From assembly GCA_030042575.1 (NCBI GenBank), contig JASHZK010000084.1, positions 1 to 6,032 of the forward strand: a DNA stretch of 6,032 nt, written 5' to 3'. A model generated the notes under the pieces. The model was not told where the DNA came from and made no database searches. It saw only the letters and a list, made by a program, of their open reading frames with translations. Shown in pieces: positions 1-5,108 of this stretch (within the stretch, counting starts at the first letter, position 1; each line of letters begins with the position of its first letter). This DNA comes from Acidimicrobiales bacterium. Its GTDB lineage: Bacteria > Actinomycetota > Acidimicrobiia > Acidimicrobiales > UBA8190. The translations under genes were made by a program, and so were the position numbers.

Positions 1-536
1 TCGAAGAGCGCACCATCCGGGTGAACCGGGTGGCCAAGGTGGTCCAAGGCGGCCGCCGTTTCTCCTTCACCGCCCTCATGGTGGTGGGCGACGGCAACGG
101 ACGGGTGGGACTGGGCTACGGAAAGGCCAAGGAAGCCGGCCTGGCCGTGCAGAAGGGCATCGAAGAGGCGCGCAAGAAGATGTTCGACGTACCCCTGGCC
201 GGCACGACCATCACCCATCCGGTGATCGGCGAGGCCGGAGCAGGGCGGGTACTGCTCAAGCCGGCCGCCCCCGGTACCGGGGTCATCGCCGGGGGAGCGG
301 CGCGCGCCATCTTGGAGATGGCCGGGATCCAGGACATCTTGTGCAAGTCCCTGGGATCCTCCAACGGCATCAACGTGGCCCACGCCACCATCGCCGGGCT
401 CCGCCAGCTGCGACGTCCCGAGGACGTGGCCCGCCTGCGGGGCCGCCCGGTGGACGAGCTCGTCCCCCGTGGCGTGCTACGCGCCTATCGGGAGCGTCAG
501 CGGGCAGCCGACCTGTTCCGGGACGTGGGATCGTGA
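1..536 (+). CDS. rpsE: 30S ribosomal protein uS5 (S5), 5' partial
   Basis: Small-subunit ribosomal protein that binds 16S rRNA and contributes to decoding accuracy and mRNA helicase activity at the entry channel. The frame is open to the window edge: the first whole codon is at position 3 and reads [13 protein letters not shown], so the true start lies upstream. The GTG at 21 is an internal valine (family pattern R-[VI]-N-R-V), not the start. About 177 codons are visible. The N-terminal double-stranded-RNA-binding domain is seen in [20 protein letters not shown], with GYGKAKE just after. The C-terminal domain shows [25 protein letters not shown] and [16 protein letters not shown]. The C-terminus ([12 protein letters not shown] and an Arg-rich tail) is of normal length. 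The TGA stop overlaps the proposed rpmD start as GTGA at 533-536, which suggests translational coupling. Identity is certain; only the 5' end is missing. Confidence 0.98.
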   Translation, partial: EERTIRVNRVAKVVQGGRRFSFTALMVVGDGNGRVGLGYGKAKEAGLAVQKGIEEARKKMFDVPLAGTTITHPVIGEAGAGRVLLKPAAPGTGVIAGGAARAILEMAGIQDILCKSLGSSNGINVAHATIAGLRQLRRPEDVARLRGRPVDELVPRGVLRAYRERQRAADLFRDVGS

Positions 537-844
537 ACCCGGCCCGCCGACAGGGCCCCTCAGGCGAAGGCGCCGCCGCCCCGACCGACGCCGGCGGCGA
601 GGCCATCAAGGTGACGCAGGTCCGTTCTTCCATCGGGTCCAAGCCCAAGCACCGGGGCACCCTGCGGGCCCTGGGGCTGCGGGGGGTGGGACGCAGCCGG
701 GTCCTGCCCGACCGCCCCGAGATCCGGGGCATGCTGGCCCGGGTGCCGCACCTGGTGGAGGTGGAGGCGGCCACCGCCTCCGAGCTGTCGGCCGAGCGCG
801 GCCGTGTCGAGACGGTGCGGGCCCAGAGGAGGGCGAAGCGATGA
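533..844 (+). CDS. rpmD: 50S ribosomal protein uL30 (L30), with terminal extensions
   Basis: Large-subunit protein that binds 23S rRNA. The core, about residues 26-78, reads [19 protein letters not shown], then [31 protein letters not shown], which is diagnostic for bacterial uL30. Bacterial uL30 is usually about 60 residues. Starting at GTG 533, this one has 103, with about 25 Ala/Gly/Pro-rich residues in front and about 24 charged residues (ending RAQRRAKR) behind. I chose GTG 533 because it overlaps the rpsE stop (GTGA) and keeps the Lys-Val that opens the first strand. The alternative, GTG 611, gives 77 residues beginning at TQVRSS and has a weak purine stretch (596-602) before it. It would remove the N-terminal extension but not the C-terminal one. 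The stop overlaps rplO as ATGA at 841-844. Gene identity is firm; the start is not. Confidence 0.9.
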   Translation: MNPARRQGPSGEGAAAPTDAGGEAIKVTQVRSSIGSKPKHRGTLRALGLRGVGRSRVLPDRPEIRGMLARVPHLVEVEAATASELSAERGRVETVRAQRRAKR

Positions 845-1329
845 AGATCCACGATCTGCGCCCACCGGCCGGCTCGCACCGGCGTCGACGGCGGGTGGGA
901 CGCGGCATCGCCGGCAAGGGGGGCAAGACGGCCGGCCGGGGGACCAAGGGCCAAGGGGCGCGCGACACCATCCCGCTCGGCTTCGAGGGGGGCCAGCTCC
1001 CCCTGGCCCAGCGCGTTCCCAAGTTGAAGGGCTTCCGCAATCCCTTCCGCGTGGCCTACGCCGCCGTCAACCTCGACACCTTGGAGTCGCTGGGCACCGA
1101 CAGGGTGACGCCCGAGCTGCTGCAGGAAAAGGGCCTGGTGCGCAAGAAGGATCTGGTCAAGGTGCTCGGACGCGGCGAGCTGCACCGTCGGCTGGACGTG
1201 AAGGCGCATGCCGCCTCGGCTTCGGCTCGGGCCGCCATCGAGGCGGCCGGAGGCACCTTCGAGCAGCTGCCCGCCCCCTTCGGCCACGGGCGGCCCCCGG
1301 CGCGGGGTAACGCGCTGACCAACCGGTAG
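841..1329 (+). CDS. rplO: 50S ribosomal protein uL15 (L15)
   Basis: Late-assembling large-subunit protein whose basic N-terminal arm threads into 23S rRNA. It has 162 residues against about 145-150 in most bacteria. The basic arm (residues 1-42) carries RRRRRVGRG, GKGGKTAGRGTKGQGAR. It is followed by the family signature GFEGGQLPLAQRVPKLKGF at 48-66. The globular C-terminal half has LVKVLGRGEL at 105-114 and AAIEAAGGTFEQL at 131-143. The tail GRPPARGNALTNR accounts for most of the extra length. ATG 841 is well supported: AGGAGG lies at 827-832 with an 8-nt spacer, and the ATG overlaps the rpmD stop. The gene ends 63 nt before secY, the largest gap in this half of the window. Confidence 0.97.
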   Translation: MKIHDLRPPAGSHRRRRRVGRGIAGKGGKTAGRGTKGQGARDTIPLGFEGGQLPLAQRVPKLKGFRNPFRVAYAAVNLDTLESLGTDRVTPELLQEKGLVRKKDLVKVLGRGELHRRLDVKAHAASASARAAIEAAGGTFEQLPAPFGHGRPPARGNALTNR

Positions 1330-1334
1330 CCTTT

Positions 1335-1355
1335 GGGTCCCGGGGAACCGGACCC
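1335..1355 (+). promoter_or_regulatory. hairpin with GGAA tetraloop in the rplO-secY spacer
   Basis: The arms 1335-1343 (GGGTCCCGG) and 1348-1355 (CCGGACCC) pair as eight G-C/A-T pairs with one bulged C, closed by the loop GGAA, which fits the stable GNRA class. It starts six nt after the rplO stop. No T-run follows, so it is not a classical intrinsic terminator. It could slow or protect the transcript, or be chance pairing in GC-rich DNA. Its role is inference. Confidence 0.4.
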
Positions 1356-1365
1356 CGTCGCTGCG

Positions 1366-1382
1366 CCCCGCCGGGGGCGGGG
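1366..1382 (+). promoter_or_regulatory. hairpin abutting the secY Shine-Dalgarno
   Basis: CCCCGCC (1366-1372) pairs perfectly with GGCGGGG (1376-1382) around a GGG loop, giving seven G-C pairs. The 3' arm shares its last two bases with the secY SD run GGAGGAG (1381-1387). Formation of this stem would place a strong structure directly against the ribosome docking site. It may therefore limit secY translation unless the preceding ribosome opens it. The base pairing is seen; the effect is inference. Confidence 0.45.
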
Positions 1383-1392
1383 AGGAGCGGCA

Positions 1393-2685
1393 TTGCTCAC
1401 GAGCCTGAAGAACATCTTCAAGGTTCCCGACCTTCGCAACAAGGTCGTCTTCACCGTCTTCGTCATCGCCCTCTACGAATTCGGGGCCAACCTCATCTGC
1501 CCCTACATCTCCATCGCCCAGGTCCAAGCCCTGGAGACGGAGGCCAAGAAGGCGGGGATCCTCGGATTCCTCAACCTGTTCTCCGGCGGCGGGTTGCTGC
1601 GCATGGCCGTCTTCGGGCTGGGGATCATGCCCTACATCACCAGCTCGATCATCATCCAGCTGCTGACCACGGTCATCCCCAAGCTGGAGGAGTGGCGCGA
1701 CCAGGGGGCCATCGGCCAGAAGAAGCTCACCCAGACCACCCGGTACCTGACCATCGGCTTGGCCCTGCTCCAGTCCTCGGGCCTGGTCTACGTGTTCCAC
1801 AGCGACGCCTCCAGCCTGCTGGGCGGCAGCACCACCCTCGACCTCATCCCCAACTTCACCATCTGGAAGGCCGGCTTCATCGTCCTGACGCTCACCGCCG
1901 GCACCGCCTTCGTCATGTGGCTGGGGGAGAACATCACTCAGCGCGGGATCGGCAACGGCATGTCCATCATCATCATGGCCAACGTCATGGCCGGCATCCC
2001 CGCCGGCGGCGGCGCCGTGCTCACCGAAGGGGGCCGTCTCAAGTTCGGCACCATCGCCGTCCTGGCCATGGTGCTCGTGGTCTGCGTGGTCTTCATGGAG
2101 CAGGGTCAGCGCCGGATCCCCGTCACCTTCGCCAAGCGGGTGGTGGGACGGCGGATGTACGGAGGGACCTCGACCTATGTCCCTCTGAAGGTGAACCAGT
2201 CGGGGGTGATCCCCATCATCTTCGCCAACTCGCTGCTCTACATCCCCGTGCTCCTGGCCAACGTCCTTCCCTCCACTGCGTTCCGCAACTTCGTGAACGA
2301 CCACATCACCCCGACCAGCCTGGTGTACGTGGTCGCCTACGGGTTGCTCATCTTCCTCTTCACCTTCTTCTACGTCTATGTGGCCTTCGATCCCCACCAG
2401 CAGGCCGACATCATCAGGAAGCAGGGCGGCTATGTCCCGGGGATCAGGCCCGGACCGCCCACCGAGCGGTACTTCGCCCGCATCCTCAACCGCATCACCG
2501 TGCCAGGGGGGGCTTATCTGGCTGTCGTGGCCGTGCTGCCCTCGCTGCTCATGGCCCTGTGGCACATAAGCGGCTATCCCTACTTCGGCACCACGCTGCT
2601 CATCGCCGTAGGCGTCTCCCTGGAGACGATGAAGCAGATCGACAGCCAGCTCATGATGCGGAACTACGAGGGCTTCCTGAAGTAG
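1393..2685 (+). CDS. secY: preprotein translocase subunit SecY
   Basis: Channel-forming subunit of the SecYEG translocon in the cytoplasmic membrane. It moves unfolded preproteins across, or sideways into, the bilayer with SecA or the ribosome. The protein has 430 residues, close to the usual 430-443. Ten hydrophobic segments can be placed at roughly 17-36, 70-92, 118-135, 156-176, 186-203, 219-236, 270-290, 309-330, 370-390 and 398-412. A glycine-rich plug region sits at 58-68. Signatures are GLGIMPYITSSIIIQLL (75-91), WLGENITQRGIGNGMSIII (176-194) and the cytosolic C5 loop GYVPGIRPGPPTERY (346-360), which carries the conserved Arg352 needed for SecA action. The start is TTG 1393: it yields MLTSLKNIFKVPDLR, like typical SecY N-termini, and GGAGGAG (1381-1387) precedes it by 5 nt. 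An upstream in-frame TTG at 1333 would add 20 unconserved residues. Confidence 0.97.
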   Translation: MLTSLKNIFKVPDLRNKVVFTVFVIALYEFGANLICPYISIAQVQALETEAKKAGILGFLNLFSGGGLLRMAVFGLGIMPYITSSIIIQLLTTVIPKLEEWRDQGAIGQKKLTQTTRYLTIGLALLQSSGLVYVFHSDASSLLGGSTTLDLIPNFTIWKAGFIVLTLTAGTAFVMWLGENITQRGIGNGMSIIIMANVMAGIPAGGGAVLTEGGRLKFGTIAVLAMVLVVCVVFMEQGQRRIPVTFAKRVVGRRMYGGTSTYVPLKVNQSGVIPIIFANSLLYIPVLLANVLPSTAFRNFVNDHITPTSLVYVVAYGLLIFLFTFFYVYVAFDPHQQADIIRKQGGYVPGIRPGPPTERYFARILNRITVPGGAYLAVVAVLPSLLMALWHISGYPYFGTTLLIAVGVSLETMKQIDSQLMMRNYEGFLK

Positions 2686-2691
2686 CGCCAC

Positions 2692-3372
2692 GTGGTTCCT
2701 GGTATCAGGCTCGTGGTCCTCGGCAAGCAGGGGGCCGGTAAAGGGACGCAGTGCGTGCGACTCTCGCACCACTACGTGGTCCCCCACGTCTCCACCGGTG
2801 AGATGCTGCGGGGGGCGGTGAAGAGCGGCTCGGAGCTGGGGGCCAAGGTCAAAGAGACGATGGAATCGGGCGATCTGCTGGGCGACGACCTCATCATGGA
2901 GCTGGTGGCCGAGCGTCTGGCCGAGCCCGACGCCCGGGCCCGGGGCTTCATCCTCGACGGATGCCCCCGCACCATCCATCAAGCCGAGACGCTGGCCTCC
3001 CTGCTCGACCCGGGCGACATCGACCTGACCGTGGACGTCGAGGTGTCGACCAACCAGGTCCTGAAGCGCCTGGCCGCCCGGCGGGTGTGCGTCGACTGCG
3101 GCACCAACTACTCGGTGTCGGCGCCCCCCCGGATGAACTGGACCTGCGACATCTGTGGGGGCGAGGTGGTCCAGCGCGACGACGACACCGAGGAGGCCAT
3201 CCGCCGGCGCCTCGATCTCTACGAGCGGCAGACCGCTCCCCTCATCGACTTCTACGACAAGCGCCGCCAGTTGTCCCGGGTGAACGGGGTCGGGTCCCCC
3301 GAAGCCGTCTTCCGGCGCATCATCCGGGCCGTGGAGGACCGCCGGCGGCGTTGGGGGGGAGGGCATCGGTGA
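2692..3372 (+). CDS. adk: adenylate kinase, zinc-lid type
   Basis: Cytosolic enzyme catalysing ATP + AMP = 2 ADP. It has 226 residues, the long-lid form. The P-loop is LGKQGAGKGTQ (10-20) with Lys17. The AMP-binding part shows HVSTGEMLR (32-40) and GFILDGCPRT (85-94). The lid (about 131-168) carries four cysteines, C133, C136, C152 and C155, in a CxxC...CxxC zinc ribbon, then QRDDDTEEAIRRRL (161-174). Departures from the commonest family form are P-loop KQ instead of PP, Glu for Asp in STGDM, and Cys91 instead of Phe in DGFPR. Start GTG 2692 is six nt after the secY stop. No clear SD is seen, so reinitiation after secY is likely. GTG 2713 would cut into the first strand. The C-terminus (RRRRWGGGHR) runs through a seven-G tract, and the stop overlaps map as GTGA. 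Confidence 0.96.
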   Translation: MVPGIRLVVLGKQGAGKGTQCVRLSHHYVVPHVSTGEMLRGAVKSGSELGAKVKETMESGDLLGDDLIMELVAERLAEPDARARGFILDGCPRTIHQAETLASLLDPGDIDLTVDVEVSTNQVLKRLAARRVCVDCGTNYSVSAPPRMNWTCDICGGEVVQRDDDTEEAIRRRLDLYERQTAPLIDFYDKRRQLSRVNGVGSPEAVFRRIIRAVEDRRRRWGGGHR

Positions 3373-4109
3373 GACGCAACGGCGGGGAGATCGCCAAGAT
3401 GCGGCGGGCCGGCCAGGTGGTGGCCGAGATGCACGAGGCCACCAGGGCGGCGGCCAAGCCCGGGGTCACCACCGCCCAGCTCGACGCCGTGGCCCGGGAG
3501 GTGCTCGAGCGCCGGGGGGCCAAGTCGAACTTCCTCCACTACCGCGGTTTTCCCGCCACCATCTGCACCTCGCCCAACGACATGATCGTCCACGGCATCC
3601 CCGGTGCCTACGTGCTGGCCGAGGGGGACATCCTCTCCATCGACTGTGGCGCCATCGTCGAGGGCTACCACGGGGATGCCGCCTTCACCATGGGGGTCGG
3701 CGACGTGTCGCCCCTGGCCGCCCGCCTGATCGAGGTGACCGAGAAGAGCCTGTGGGCCGGCATCGAGCACCTGCGGGCCGGCGGCCGCCTGCACGAGGTG
3801 GGCCGGGCCGTCCAGGAGGTGGCCGAGGCGGCCGGGTTCTCGGTGGTGCGGGAGTACGTGGGCCACGCCATCGGCACGGCCATGCACGAGGAGCCCCAGG
3901 TGCCCAACTACTGGCCCGGCAACCCGGGCCCGGCGCTCAAGGCGGGCATGGTCTTCGCTGTGGAGCCCATGGTCAACGTCGGCGGCGCCGCCACCCGGCT
4001 CTTGGAGGACGGCTGGAGCGTGGTCACCGCCGACGGGGCCCTGTCGGCCCATTTCGAGCACACCATCGCCGTCACCGCCGACGGGCCCCAGGTCCTGACC
4101 GTCCCCTGA
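3369..4109 (+). CDS. map: methionine aminopeptidase, type Ia
   Basis: Metal-dependent enzyme that removes the initiator methionine from nascent proteins at the ribosome exit. It has 246 residues. By homology with E. coli Map, the metal ligands are D92 (SIDCG), D103 (GYHGDAAF), H166 (VGHAIG), E199 (AVEPMV) and E230 (HFEHTI). H75 (IVHGIP) and H173 (MHEEPQVPNY) match the catalytic and substrate-contact histidines. The motif reads GHAIG where GHGIG is usual. The N-terminus is short, without the SH3-binding or zinc extension of longer types, hence type Ia. Start GTG 3369 overlaps the adk stop (3369-3372) and follows GGAGG at 3358-3362 with a 6-nt spacer. The frame stays open upstream into adk, but that part is only the shadow of adk. 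A 215-nt gap follows, so map probably ends the upstream transcription unit. Confidence 0.96.
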   Translation: MRRNGGEIAKMRRAGQVVAEMHEATRAAAKPGVTTAQLDAVAREVLERRGAKSNFLHYRGFPATICTSPNDMIVHGIPGAYVLAEGDILSIDCGAIVEGYHGDAAFTMGVGDVSPLAARLIEVTEKSLWAGIEHLRAGGRLHEVGRAVQEVAEAAGFSVVREYVGHAIGTAMHEEPQVPNYWPGNPGPALKAGMVFAVEPMVNVGGAATRLLEDGWSVVTADGALSAHFEHTIAVTADGPQVLTVP

Positions 4110-4117
4110 GGCTCCGA

Positions 4118-4136
4118 GGGGCGGCCCGACCGCCCT
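4118..4136 (+). terminator. candidate weak terminator hairpin after map
   Basis: GGGGCGG (4118-4124) pairs with CCGCCCT (4130-4136) around the loop CCCGA, giving six G-C pairs plus a G-T closing pair. It begins nine nt after the map stop. A second potential stem, TGGCC (4139-4143) with GGCCA (4152-4156), follows at once. There is no T-run. High-GC actinobacteria often lack one, so partial termination is possible, but equally this could be incidental pairing. Confidence 0.3.
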
Positions 4137-4161
4137 GGTGGCCGGGGCCCTGGCCAGCCGG

Positions 4162-4167
4162 TATGCT
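4162..4167 (+). promoter_or_regulatory. candidate -10 box for the infA-rpsD unit
   Basis: TATGCT fits the actinobacterial -10 pattern TAnnnT and sits in a gap that is otherwise almost purely G/C. With a 17-nt spacer the -35 position (4139-4144) reads TGGCCG, only three of six matches to TTGACA, so the -35 is weak. Transcription would begin near 4174 and leave a leader of about 150 nt before infA. It is supported mainly by its position between the two operons. Confidence 0.4.
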
Positions 4168-4193
4168 CCGGGGTCGGCTCGTCGGGTCGGGGT

Positions 4194-4203
4194 GGTCATG
4201 ACC
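4194..4203. promoter_or_regulatory. perfect 10-bp palindrome in the infA leader
   Basis: GGTCATGACC is a perfect inverted repeat without spacer, about 27 nt downstream of the candidate -10 box. That position would suit an operator or a short RNA element. The symmetry does not extend beyond ten bases, and a palindrome of this size could arise by chance. No regulator is recognisable. Confidence 0.2.
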
Positions 4204-4248
4204 GTGCCTGGTCCGGTCACCGACGAGCAAGTTTCCCGTCTGGCCGGC

Positions 4249-4265
4249 GACCGGCGGGCCCGGTC
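4249..4265 (+). promoter_or_regulatory. hairpin in the infA leader
   Basis: GACCGG (4249-4254) pairs with CCGGTC (4260-4265) around the loop CGGGC. It lies 47 nt upstream of the infA SD. No T-run follows, so it is more likely a leader structure than a terminator. The remainder of the 4110-4324 gap contains no convincing gene. Confidence 0.35.
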
Positions 4266-4312
4266 AAGCGGCACTCACACAGATGTCGTCCCGGGAACAG
4301 AACGTAACGACC

Positions 4313-4320
4313 AGGAGGAG
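4313..4320 (+). promoter_or_regulatory. strong Shine-Dalgarno that decides the infA start
   Basis: AGGAGGAG is a near-perfect anti-16S match. Taking AGGAGG (4313-4318), the spacer to CTG 4325 is 6 nt, which is optimal. No ATG, GTG or TTG lies in the infA frame at a usable distance: the next in-frame candidates are ATG 4283, upstream of the SD, and GTG 4352. The site therefore argues for CTG initiation. Confidence 0.75.
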
Positions 4321-4324
4321 TCAC

Positions 4325-4549
4325 CTGCCCAAGCCCAAGGAGGATGCCATCGTGCTCGAGGGGACGGTGGTCGAACCGCTCCCCAACGCCATGTTCCGAG
4401 TCGAGTTGGAGAACGGCCACAAGGTGCTGGCCCACAGTTCCGGCAAGATGCGGATGCACCGGATCCGGATCCTCCCCGGCGACAGGGTGCAGGTGGAGAT
4501 CACGCCCTACGACCTGAGCCGGGGGCGGATCACCTACCGCTACAAGTAG
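4325..4549 (+). CDS. infA: translation initiation factor IF1, probable CTG start
   Basis: IF1 occupies the ribosomal A site during initiation and aids IF2 and IF3 in selecting the start codon. From CTG 4325 the protein has 74 residues, matching the family's 72-73, and begins (M)[19 protein letters not shown]. The single OB-fold shows [18 protein letters not shown] (20-37), SGKMR (39-43), IRILPGDRV (47-55) and [15 protein letters not shown] (60-74). Two residues depart from the usual AHISGKMR...YIRIL: Ser38 for Ile and Arg46 for Tyr. An ATG at 4283 would add 14 residues ([14 protein letters not shown]), has no SD, and its reading would run through the SD of CTG 4325. GTG 4352 has AAGGAGG (4337-4343) at 8 nt but would remove the first strand. 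Identity is firm; CTG is the best-supported start. A 34-nt gap leads to rpmJ. Confidence 0.93.
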   Translation: MPKPKEDAIVLEGTVVEPLPNAMFRVELENGHKVLAHSSGKMRMHRIRILPGDRVQVEITPYDLSRGRITYRYK

Positions 4550-4583
4550 GCATTCGAGACGAGCATCTGAGACAGGACCAGTC

Positions 4584-4697
4584 ATGAAGGTACGACCGAG
4601 CGTCAAGCCGATGTGCGAGAAGTGCAAGGTGATCCGCCGCCACGGGGTGGTCATGGTCATCTGCGAGAACCCCCGGCACAAGCAGCGCCAGGGCTGA
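4584..4697 (+). CDS. rpmJ: 50S ribosomal protein bL36 (L36), zinc-binding form
   Basis: The smallest large-subunit protein, sited near the peptidyl-transferase end of 23S rRNA. It has 37 residues, beginning [19 protein letters not shown], the normal length. C11, C14, C27 and H32 form the CxxC...C....H zinc ribbon of the zinc-containing (C+) form. The C-terminus NPRHKQRQG is typical. Start ATG 4584 follows AGGA (4574-4577) with a 6-nt spacer. It lies between infA and rpsM, its standard place in actinobacteria and firmicutes. The codons before the stop and the 30-nt gap to rpsM show no other feature. No second copy is visible, so whether a zinc-free paralogue exists elsewhere cannot be told from here. 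Confidence 0.97.
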   Translation: MKVRPSVKPMCEKCKVIRRHGVVMVICENPRHKQRQG

Positions 4698-4727
4698 GAG
4701 CCGAGCCACAGGGAAAGGACGACGAGC

Positions 4728-5108
4728 GTGGCACGAATTTCCGGTGTCGACATCCCCAGGGAGAAGCGACTGGAGGTCTCGCTCACCTACATCTACGGGA
4801 TGGGCCCGACCTTGGCCCGGCGCGCCATCGAGGCCACCGGCACCAACCCCGACACCCGGGTGCGCGACCTGACCGACGAGGAGGTCACCCGTCTGCGCTC
4901 GTGGATCGACGCCAACCTGAAGGTCGAAGGCGACCTGCGCCGGGACGTGGCCCAGGACATCAAGCGCAAGATGGAGATCGGCAGCTACCAGGGCGTCCGC
5001 CACCGCAAGGGGCTGCCCGTCCACGGCCAGCGCACCCACACCAACGCCCGTACCCGTAAGGGCCCCAAGAAGACGGTGGCCGGCAAGAAGAAGGTCCGCA
5101 AGCACTGA
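4728..5108 (+). CDS. rpsM: 30S ribosomal protein uS13 (S13)
   Basis: Small-subunit head protein that touches the P-site tRNA and forms intersubunit bridges with uL5. It has 126 residues, the usual actinobacterial length. It opens [20 protein letters not shown], followed by the helix-two-turn-helix region [18 protein letters not shown] (21-38). The middle has [14 protein letters not shown] (44-57). The signature [19 protein letters not shown] (85-103) and the basic tail [18 protein letters not shown] (105-122), which reaches the tRNA, are well conserved. Start GTG 4728 follows AAAGGA (4714-4719) with an 8-nt spacer. The stop overlaps the rpsK start as TGATG at 5106-5110. The 30-nt upstream gap is too short for a pseudoknot of the E. 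coli alpha-operon kind, unless rpmJ coding sequence takes part. Confidence 0.98.
   Translation: MARISGVDIPREKRLEVSLTYIYGMGPTLARRAIEATGTNPDTRVRDLTDEEVTRLRSWIDANLKVEGDLRRDVAQDIKRKMEIGSYQGVRHRKGLPVHGQRTHTNARTRKGPKKTVAGKKKVRKH

Noticed and set aside
21..23. GTG as the rpsE start
   Set aside because: The codons before it (EERTIR) match the conserved S5 N-terminal region, so this GTG is an internal valine.
2506..2512. Seven-G tract in secY (and a seven-C tract at 3124-3130 in adk) as possible phase-variation sites
   Set aside because: Both lie within intact frames encoding conserved positions (PGGAY in SecY, APPR in Adk), and such runs are ordinary at this G+C.
1692..2741. Long + strand frame of 349 codons inside secY
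   Set aside because: It is an out-of-frame shadow of secY rich in His, Arg and Pro. The SecY frame contains all family motifs.
370..3366. Antisense open reading frame of 998 codons across rpsE to adk
   Set aside because: It lies wholly opposite well-identified genes. Its translation is a low-complexity Asp/Gly/His/Val mix with no domain, as expected when third-position G/C bias on the coding strand removes stop codons from a minus frame.
3252..4274. Antisense open reading frame of 340 codons opposite map
   Set aside because: Same cause: the composition mirrors map codons, there is no recognisable motif, and it covers the map gene completely.
4305..4310. TAACGA as an alternative -10 box just before infA
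   Set aside because: Transcription would start in or after the SD at 4313-4320 and remove the ribosome-binding site.
4138..4587. Possible leader peptide or small gene in the map-infA gap (frame with ATG 4198)
   Set aside because: No SD precedes GTG 4138 or ATG 4198, the translation has no family features, and the frame runs through infA in a different phase.
4188..4655. A 13-base exact repeat, CGGGGTGGTCATG, at 4188-4200 and 4643-4655
   Set aside because: One copy is in rpmJ coding sequence. In 6 kb of such GC-rich DNA one or two 13-mer repeats are expected by chance.
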